Source of the DNA: DASWZN01 sp963841635
Lineage (GTDB): Bacteria > Acidobacteriota > Terriglobia > Bryobacterales > Bryobacteraceae
Assembly (NCBI GenBank): GCA_963841635.1
Contig: CAWJDO010000003.1
Coordinates: forward strand, 806,001 to 870,000
Direction of reading: 5' to 3'
DNA length: 64,000 nucleotides
The notes below the pieces were generated by a model that ran no database searches, was not told where the DNA came from, and saw only the letters and a list, made by a program, of their open reading frames with translations. Below, piece by piece: positions 58,397 to 64,000 of this stretch. The position numbers and the translations under genes were made by a program. The stretch's first letter is position 1. The number at the start of each line of letters is the position of its first letter.

Positions 58397-59536
58397 TCAC
58401 TGAAACCGGAACCCCCGCGCCACCACCCATCCCGCCACAACCGCCACGGCCACCAGCGCGCACAAGTGCGGGATCACCGCTGCCGGCGGCGCGCCGAAGT
58501 TCACCACCTTGTGCAGCGCGTCCATGGTCAGCCCCGTGGGGAGGAACAGCGCCGCCTTCTGCAACCACACCGGCGTCACCTCGATCGGCCACCAACATCC
58601 GCCCAGCCCCGCCAGCAGGTTGCTCGCGATCACGCCGAGCCCAATCACCTGAGCCTCGGTGCGCCCGAAATTCCCCAGCGCCATGCCCAGCGTCGCCGCC
58701 AGTGCGCCGTACGCCGCCAGCACCGCCACGACCGCCGCCACCGCCGCCACGCTCGGCCCCCAATGGACGTGGAACAGCACGCTGCCCGCGACCATCGCGA
58801 AAGCGATCTGCACCATCCCCATCGCCCACCGCGCGCCCCACTTGCCCAGCACCACCGCCCCGCGCGACATCGATGACGATGCAAGCCGCCGCAGAATTCC
58901 GTTCCTCCGTTCGATGGTGAGCGAAACCGCGCCACTGGTGAACATCACCAGCAGCGTGAACATCACCATCGTGCCGGGTACCGACTGCTCGAAGCCAATC
59001 GGCGGATCGACGCGCTTGCCCGCGGCCTTTACCTCCACCTCCAACGCTCGCGGCTGCCGCGCCAGTTCCGTGAGCCGCTCAGCCGTGACCGCGCCGCTGC
59101 CCAGATCCGACCTCACGCGATTCAGCGTGCGCTCGATCCGGACCCGGTCGTAGCTCGCCCCCATCTCGTCGCCCACCCGCGTGAGCTCGAGCGTCACAGG
59201 CTTCGCCGCCAGCGCCGCCGCCGTGAAGCCTGCCGGAATCTCGAGCCTGCGCGGATACCCGAGAAACTCCGCCTCCGTCCGAGTCCGCACCACGCTGAAA
59301 TCCCGCGCCCCCAGCCTGTCGATCAGCTGGTCCGCCAGAAACCCTGCGTCCGACGCGACGCTCACTGCAAGCGTGTCCTTCGAGCCGCCGCGGAAATTGC
59401 CCGTGATCGCGCCGAGGAAGTAGAAGAAGATCACCGGCATCACGAACGTCCACATCAGAGTCTCGCGACTGCGAGCCAGGTGCCGCAGGTCCATGCGGGC
59501 CAGAAAAAACGCATCGCGCAGCATTTTGGTTTTCAT
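58397..59536 (-). CDS. ABC-2 type export permease
   Basis: This 379-residue protein has the ABC-2/DrrB-like order: an N-terminal helix (TFVMPVIFFYFLGAI), a large extracytoplasmic domain (about 48-210), and five C-terminal helices including VMFTLLVMFTSGAVSLTIERRNGILRRLASS. The ATG overlaps the first permease stop (ATGA). It functions with the ATPase at 60640-61569. Confidence 0.87.
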   Translation of the reverse strand: MKTKMLRDAFFLARMDLRHLARSRETLMWTFVMPVIFFYFLGAITGNFRGGSKDTLAVSVASDAGFLADQLIDRLGARDFSVVRTRTEAEFLGYPRRLEIPAGFTAAALAAKPVTLELTRVGDEMGASYDRVRIERTLNRVRSDLGSGAVTAERLTELARQPRALEVEVKAAGKRVDPPIGFEQSVPGTMVMFTLLVMFTSGAVSLTIERRNGILRRLASSSMSRGAVVLGKWGARWAMGMVQIAFAMVAGSVLFHVHWGPSVAAVAAVVAVLAAYGALAATLGMALGNFGRTEAQVIGLGVIASNLLAGLGGCWWPIEVTPVWLQKAALFLPTGLTMDALHKVVNFGAPPAAVIPHLCALVAVAVVAGWVVARGFRFQ

Positions 59537-60636
59537 AACGCGAAACTCCGCCGCAGCCGCATCAGCGTCACCAGGAACGCCAGCGCGCTCGCCGCCACTA
59601 GGCCAGCCAGTGCGGCCGCCAGCCCGGCCGCCTGCGCCGAGCCGTCCAGAATCATCGAGAACTGCGTCACCGCCCACCCCGTCGGAGTCCACCGCCCCAC
59701 CGCGGCCATCCACGCCGGCATCACCTCGAATGGAAAGAAACACCCGCCCACCAGCGCCAGCGGAAACATCACCAGGTTCCCCAGCATGCTGGCGCCGCGC
59801 GGCGTCGAAGCGGACATCGACACCAGCAGCAACAGCAGATAGAACGCCACGCCCGCCAGTATCAGCCACAGGATCGCAGCCGGCAGGCTGGCCACCGGAA
59901 CCCCGCCCAGCCATCGCACCGTCACCAGCCCCGTCCCCGCGACGCACGCAAACACCAGCGCTACGCCCAGAAGTTTGCCCGCCAGAAAACCCGCCATGCG
60001 CACCGGCATCACCGCCAGGCGCCGCAGCGCCCCGAGCGCGCGTTCCTTCCAGATCTCCCCGGCCAGCGCGTTCGCGATCATCCACACCGCCATGCAAAGC
60101 ATGCTGGGGAAGAACAGCGCCGCGAAGCTTTTTTCCTGCTTCCTCTCCGGAATCACGGTCGTCTTCAGGCCGATCGCCGGCCCGCCCCGCCGCGTGCCCA
60201 ACATGTCCAAAGTGATCGACACGGTGTCTTCGATCACCTTCGGCAGGATGCTCTGGCTTGGGTTGGTGACCAACTGCAACCGAAACGTTCCGCCGCGATG
60301 GACCGCCTGCGCGAAGCCCGCCGGAATGACCAGAAGCGCCGACGCCTCGCCGCGATCCATCCGCCGCCGCCCTTCCTCGCGCCGCACGCGTTCAAGTGTC
60401 AGCATCTTGTCCAGCGGATCGCGATGAAACACGCCGCTCACCATCTTGCTCGCGAACGTGTTGTCCTCATCCAAGATCAGCAGCACGCCGCGTGGCGCGG
60501 GCTTCCCGCCGCCCCCGAACACCACGTTCAGCAGCACCGCTAGCGCCAGCGGGATCGCCAGCCAGACGGCTAGCGTGAACGGGTCGCGGCGCCAGCGGCG
60601 CAGGTCTTTGATCACCGAGATCCAGATGAAGTGCAT
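59533..60636 (-). CDS. ABC-2 type export permease
   Basis: This 367-residue permease is related to the one downstream. It has an N-terminal helix (FTLAVWLAIPLALAVLLNVVF), an extracytoplasmic domain (about 48-190) and C-terminal helices with WKERALGALRRLAVMPV. It starts 3 bases after the ATPase stop. The two permeases probably form a heterodimer. Confidence 0.87.
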   Translation of the reverse strand: MHFIWISVIKDLRRWRRDPFTLAVWLAIPLALAVLLNVVFGGGGKPAPRGVLLILDEDNTFASKMVSGVFHRDPLDKMLTLERVRREEGRRRMDRGEASALLVIPAGFAQAVHRGGTFRLQLVTNPSQSILPKVIEDTVSITLDMLGTRRGGPAIGLKTTVIPERKQEKSFAALFFPSMLCMAVWMIANALAGEIWKERALGALRRLAVMPVRMAGFLAGKLLGVALVFACVAGTGLVTVRWLGGVPVASLPAAILWLILAGVAFYLLLLLVSMSASTPRGASMLGNLVMFPLALVGGCFFPFEVMPAWMAAVGRWTPTGWAVTQFSMILDGSAQAAGLAAALAGLVAASALAFLVTLMRLRRSFAL

Positions 60637-60639
60637 GGC

Positions 60640-61569
60640 CTATTCCCTCAGCTCCTTGCCGGTGAGCTTGATGAACAGGCTCTCCAGGCTTGGCTGCGTC
60701 AGCGTAGTGCCGCGCACTTCACTCCCTGCAGCTTCAAGCGCCGCGAAGATGGCCGGCAGCTTCCGCGATGCGTCCACCAGCGACAGCACCAGCAGTTTCT
60801 CTTCCGCCTGCAGCACCTCGATCCGGTCGATCGGCGCAACCGCCGCCCGCGCCGCGTCCGGCTGGAACACCCCGGAGAGCCGCAGCAGATCCCGCTCCTC
60901 CAGCATCGACCGCAACTCCGCCAGCGTGCCCGCCGCAATCACCTTTCCGCGATCCACCACCGCCAGCCGGTCGCAAAGCGTCTCCGCCTCTTCCATGTAA
61001 TGCGTCGTGTACAGCACGCACGTCCCCGACTGCGCTTCCGCCCGAACCAGCTCCAGTAGCCGCATCCGGCTCTGTGGATCCACGCCCACGGTGGGTTCAT
61101 CGAGCAGCAGAACGTGGGGCTGATGCACGATGCCGCAGGCGAAGTTGAGCCGCCGCTTCATGCCGCCGCTGAAGCGCTTCACCGGCTCGCGCGCGCGGTC
61201 GCCCAGGCCCGTCAGCTCGAGCACTTTCTGAATCCGCTCGCCCAGCAGCGGGTTCCGCAATCCTTGCGCCCCGCCCCAGTACTTCAGGTTCTCGATGGCC
61301 GACAGCTCCTCGTAGAGCGCGATCTCCTGCGGCACCACGCCCAGCGCCTGCCGCGCCGCGGTTCCCTCGCGGACCACGTCGTGCCCCATCACGCGGACGC
61401 GCCCGGAAGTGGGCGCGAGCAGGCCCGAGATGCAGCCGATGGTGGTGGTCTTGCCGGCGCCATTCGGCCCCAGCAGCCCGAAGATCTCGCCCGGCCGCGC
61501 GGTGAACGAAACCCCGTCCACGGCGACAAGCTCTCCATACGATTTCCGCAGTTGCTCGACTTCAATCAT
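60640..61569 (-). CDS. ABC transporter ATP-binding protein
   Basis: This 309-residue ATPase has Walker A GPNGAGKTT, a Q-loop region, signature VKRFSGGMKRRLNFA, Walker B VLLLDEPTVGVDP and the switch His in YTTHYMEEAE, followed by the C-terminal extension of DrrA-type drug and lipid exporters. First gene of a three-gene export operon. Substrate unknown. Confidence 0.94.
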   Translation of the reverse strand: MIEVEQLRKSYGELVAVDGVSFTARPGEIFGLLGPNGAGKTTTIGCISGLLAPTSGRVRVMGHDVVREGTAARQALGVVPQEIALYEELSAIENLKYWGGAQGLRNPLLGERIQKVLELTGLGDRAREPVKRFSGGMKRRLNFACGIVHQPHVLLLDEPTVGVDPQSRMRLLELVRAEAQSGTCVLYTTHYMEEAETLCDRLAVVDRGKVIAAGTLAELRSMLEERDLLRLSGVFQPDAARAAVAPIDRIEVLQAEEKLLVLSLVDASRKLPAIFAALEAAGSEVRGTTLTQPSLESLFIKLTGKELRE

Positions 61570-61666
61570 TTGAGATCAGCGTAAGCCCATTCCCGCGCCC
61601 TTGTCCGTGCCGCCCGACGAATCGAAGGGATTCCCGACGAACGGCGCGAAAGCCCCGATGAACCGT

Positions 61667-61734
61667 CAGCACCGAACCGCCAGCAACGAACCGCGCCGCC
61701 GCCAGCACCGAACCGCGCGCGTAAGCAAGCGGAC
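61667..61734 (+). repeat. Dispersed GNRA-hairpin repeat, copy 8 (with two partial copies)
   Basis: Two truncated units (61667-61680, 61681-61699) precede a complete one (61703-61734; core 61713-61732) with tetraloop GTAA and inner pairs G-C and C-G. The flank CAGCACCGAAC is repeated, so the unit appears to multiply in tandem. Between the ABC ATPase and GH3 genes. Confidence 0.75.
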
Positions 61735-61749
61735 CGCCCCCCACCTCTG

Positions 61750-61779
61750 TTGACACCCCCCGCCGCCGAAACCTACCAT
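61750..61779 (+). promoter_or_regulatory. Promoter of the GH3 gene
   Basis: TTGACA (61750-61755), an 18-base spacer and TACCAT (61774-61779); ATG at 61792. The hexamers and the spacer length are identical to the araB promoter. The leader would be about 6 bases, without a Shine-Dalgarno. Confidence 0.65.
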
Positions 61780-61791
61780 TTAGAGACACCC

Positions 61792-64000
61792 ATGAGAACA
61801 ATCTGCCTGATGGCCCTCGCCGTGTGCACCGTCGGCGCGCAACAAGCGCCGCGGCCCGCTTACCTTGATCCCGCCCTGCCACCCGAGCAGCGTGCGGCCG
61901 ACCTCGTCCACCGCATGACTCTCGAAGAGAAGGCCACCCAACTCGTGAACCAGGCGCGCGCCATTCCCCGGCTCAACGTCCCTGCCTATGACTGGTGGAG
62001 TGAGTCGCTGCACGGCGTCGCCGTGAACGGAACTACCGAGTTCCCCGAACCCGTCGGCCTCGCCGCCACTTTCGACGCGCCCGCCATCCACGACATGGCC
62101 GTCGTGATCGGCACCGAGGGCCGCATCAAGCACGCGCAGGACGTCCGCATGGGCCACAGCGACATCTTCGAGGGCCTCGATTTCTGGGCGCCGAACATCA
62201 ACATCTTCCGCGATCCGCGCTGGGGCCGCGGCCAGGAGACGTACGGAGAGGACCCCTTCCTGACCGCGCGCATGGGCGTGGCCTTTGTGACCGGCATGCA
62301 AGGCGACGATCCTCGTTATTACCGGACCATCGCAACCCCGAAGCACTTCGCCGTGCACAGCGGGCCGGAGTCCACGCGCCACTCGGCGGACGTTCCAGCG
62401 AGCAAGCACGATGAGCTGGACACCTACTTGCCCGCCTTTCGCGCCACGCTGACCGAGGCCAAGGCCGGGTCCGTCATGTGCGCCTACAACCGCATCAACG
62501 GCCAGCCAGCCTGCGCCAACGAGTTCCTGCTGATAGACCAGTTGCGCGGCAAGTGGGGTTTCCAGGGATACGTGGTGTCGGATTGCGGGGCGGTCATCGA
62601 CATCCACCACGGCCACCACTACAAGCCCACGCAGCCCGAGGCATCCGCCATCAGCCTCCAGCGCGGCATGGACAACGAGTGCGTCGACTTCATGGCCAAG
62701 GTGAACAACGATCACGACTACGCCCCCTATCTCCAGGCCGTGAAGCAGGGCCTCCTGAAGGAGAGTGAGATCGACGTCGCGCTGACGCGTCTGTTCACCG
62801 CGCGTATGAAGCTGGGTATGTTCGACCCGCCGGAGATGGTGCCCTACTCCAAGATCGACGAGAACTTGCTGGACAGTCCGCGGCATCGCGCCATGGCGCG
62901 CAAGCTGGCCAATGAGTCCATGGTCCTGCTGAAGAATGACGGCATTCTGCCGCTCAAGACCTCGGGCCTGAAGCTCGCTCTCGTCGGCCCCCTCGCCGAC
63001 CAGTACAAAGTCCTGCTGGGCAATTACAACGGCATTCCAACCCATTCGGTCACCGTGCTGGAAGGGCTGAAGGCGGAGTTCCCCGGCGCGCAGATCCGCT
63101 TTGAGCCCGGCACGCAGTTCCTGCGCAACAGCGCCTCGCCTGTGCCCGACCACCTGCTCAGTACCGGCGGTAAGCCCGGCGCCCGCGCCAGTTACTCGGT
63201 GCTTGAGATCTCGCTTGAGAGTTTGATGTCGACACCAAAGCCGCTCGCCAGCCGCATCGAGCCCGGTATTCACTTCGCCACGTCGCTGCCGCCCGAGGTT
63301 GCCGGCAAGAAGCCGCTGCGAGTCATTTGGGAAGCGACCTTCACGCCGCCCGAAACGGGCGATTTCAACCTCGGTGTCGAAGGCGCCGGCTTCTTCCGCG
63401 TCTCGCTCGACGGCAAACTGGTCACCCAGATGTGGCGGACCGTTGGCGTCGAGACCAGGCTGGGTCGCGTGCACCTCGAGAAAGGCAAGCCCTGCCAGTT
63501 GAAAGTCGATTACGGCCAGGGCCAGGGCGACCGTGCGGCCGCCCGCCTGGTGTGGTCCAAGGTGGACCGCCGCCCGACGCCTGAAGCCATTGCCGCGGCC
63601 AAGGACGCGGATGTCGTAGTGGCCGTCGTCGGCATCACCAGCGAGCTTGAAGGCGAGGAAATGGATGTCAACGAGGATGGCTTCAAGGGTGGCGACCGCA
63701 CCAGCCTCGACCTTCCCAAGCCCGAGCAGGACCTGCTCGAAGCCGTGGCCGCAACCGGCAAGCCGCTGGTGGTGGTACTGATGAACGGCAGCGCCCTCAG
63801 CGTGAACTGGGCCAAGGGACACGCCAACGCAATCCTCGAAGCGTGGTACCCCGGCGAGGAGGGCGGCGCCGCGGTTGCCGAAACCCTCTCCGGCCGCAAC
63901 AATCCCGCGGGACGTTTGCCCGTGACCTTCTACAAGGGAGTAAGTCAACTGCCGCCGTTCGAGGATTACTCGATGAAAGGCCGCACTTACCGTTACTTCG
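61792..64000 (+). CDS. Glycoside hydrolase family 3 beta-xylosidase/glucosidase-like enzyme (partial)
   Basis: The frame is open to the window end (736 codons). A signal peptide (MRTICLMALAVCTVGAQ) leads to the GH3 N-terminal barrel: YDWWSESLHGVA, FWAPNINIFRDPRWGRGQE, ATPKHFAVHSGPE and VVSDCGAV with nucleophile Asp264. The C-terminal alpha/beta sandwich begins ARKLANESMVLLKNDGILPL. A PA14-like insertion lies at about residues 470-585 (TFTPPETGDFNLGVEGAGFFRVSLDG). The frame then continues with VVAVVGITSELEGEEMDV and AWYPGEEGGAAVAETL. The pattern is closest to beta-xylosidase or alpha-arabinofuranosidase members. The 3' end is missing. Confidence 0.93.
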   Translation, partial: MRTICLMALAVCTVGAQQAPRPAYLDPALPPEQRAADLVHRMTLEEKATQLVNQARAIPRLNVPAYDWWSESLHGVAVNGTTEFPEPVGLAATFDAPAIHDMAVVIGTEGRIKHAQDVRMGHSDIFEGLDFWAPNINIFRDPRWGRGQETYGEDPFLTARMGVAFVTGMQGDDPRYYRTIATPKHFAVHSGPESTRHSADVPASKHDELDTYLPAFRATLTEAKAGSVMCAYNRINGQPACANEFLLIDQLRGKWGFQGYVVSDCGAVIDIHHGHHYKPTQPEASAISLQRGMDNECVDFMAKVNNDHDYAPYLQAVKQGLLKESEIDVALTRLFTARMKLGMFDPPEMVPYSKIDENLLDSPRHRAMARKLANESMVLLKNDGILPLKTSGLKLALVGPLADQYKVLLGNYNGIPTHSVTVLEGLKAEFPGAQIRFEPGTQFLRNSASPVPDHLLSTGGKPGARASYSVLEISLESLMSTPKPLASRIEPGIHFATSLPPEVAGKKPLRVIWEATFTPPETGDFNLGVEGAGFFRVSLDGKLVTQMWRTVGVETRLGRVHLEKGKPCQLKVDYGQGQGDRAAARLVWSKVDRRPTPEAIAAAKDADVVVAVVGITSELEGEEMDVNEDGFKGGDRTSLDLPKPEQDLLEAVAATGKPLVVVLMNGSALSVNWAKGHANAILEAWYPGEEGGAAVAETLSGRNNPAGRLPVTFYKGVSQLPPFEDYSMKGRTYRYF

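Noticed and set aside
61780..63948. Minus-strand open frame of 722 codons
   Set aside because: It is antisense to the GH3 glycosidase, whose + frame is open to the window end with all family motifs. The minus frame is Gly/His/Val-rich shadow sequence without any domain.

Overview
The window (64 kb, high GC, densely packed) looks like a chromosome segment of an acidobacterium of the Solibacter/Bryobacter type. This is inferred from gene content and not from a marker search. The content includes a PadR-HAAS regulator pair, a MacB-like permease of the long acidobacterial kind, a Ser/Thr kinase with a C-terminal TolB/WD40-like propeller, a PEP-CTERM protein, a DUF4912/GH57/GlgA glycogen cluster, and short dispersed intergenic repeats. 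There is no phage, insertion sequence, CRISPR array or rRNA operon.

Layout. 0-4.4 kb (minus): a translationally coupled operon of a membrane-anchored spermidine-synthase-like protein, a Tat-type flavoprotein and a compact NrfA-like pentaheme cytochrome, with a tRNA-Pro directly behind it. 4.4-9.5 kb: DUF4180 protein divergent from a PadR-HAAS pair, an acyltransferase and a large Ser/Thr kinase. 9.6-14.7 kb: tRNA-Arg, a degenerate receiver, glycogen phosphorylase and phosphoglucomutase. 14.8-17.3 kb: rlmH, a PIN/AbrB toxin-antitoxin pair, cobalamin adenosyltransferase and accD. 17.4-20.7 kb: a sodium:solute symporter and a lipoprotein esterase. 20.7-23.8 kb: the conserved rpmH-rnpA-yidD-yidC-khpB block. 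24-30 kb: a GH57-glycogen synthase fusion, DUF4912, a zinc-ribbon protein, a second GH57 enzyme and dut. 31-38 kb: an IF-2B-like protein followed by two tandem histidine kinase/response regulator pairs. 38-43 kb: an arabinose operon (araB, araD, GH51 arabinofuranosidase, LacI regulator) with a visible promoter and operator. 43-52 kb: a beta-propeller protein, a CaCA antiporter, nadB, an acyl-CoA ligase, a PEP-CTERM protein and an FtsX/MacB permease. 52-64 kb: a thioesterase, an acyl-CoA carboxylase subunit, an RHH-UPF0175 protein, a secreted TIM-barrel protein, asnA, an ABC-2 export system and a GH3 glycosidase cut by the window end.

Themes. Storage glucan metabolism is spread over two clusters (glgP-pgm; GH57-GT5 fusion with DUF4912 and GH57). 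Hemicellulose use is suggested by GH51, araBD and GH3. Many genes overlap by GTGA, ATGA or TGATG junctions. Several genes have a -10 hexamer ending 6-7 bases before the start codon and no Shine-Dalgarno, which suggests leaderless mRNAs. The most striking non-coding signal is a roughly 31-base intergenic repeat, present at eight loci from 30 to 62 kb, always in the same orientation. It folds into a hairpin with compensatory base changes, a tandem G-A internal loop and GNRA-like tetraloops.
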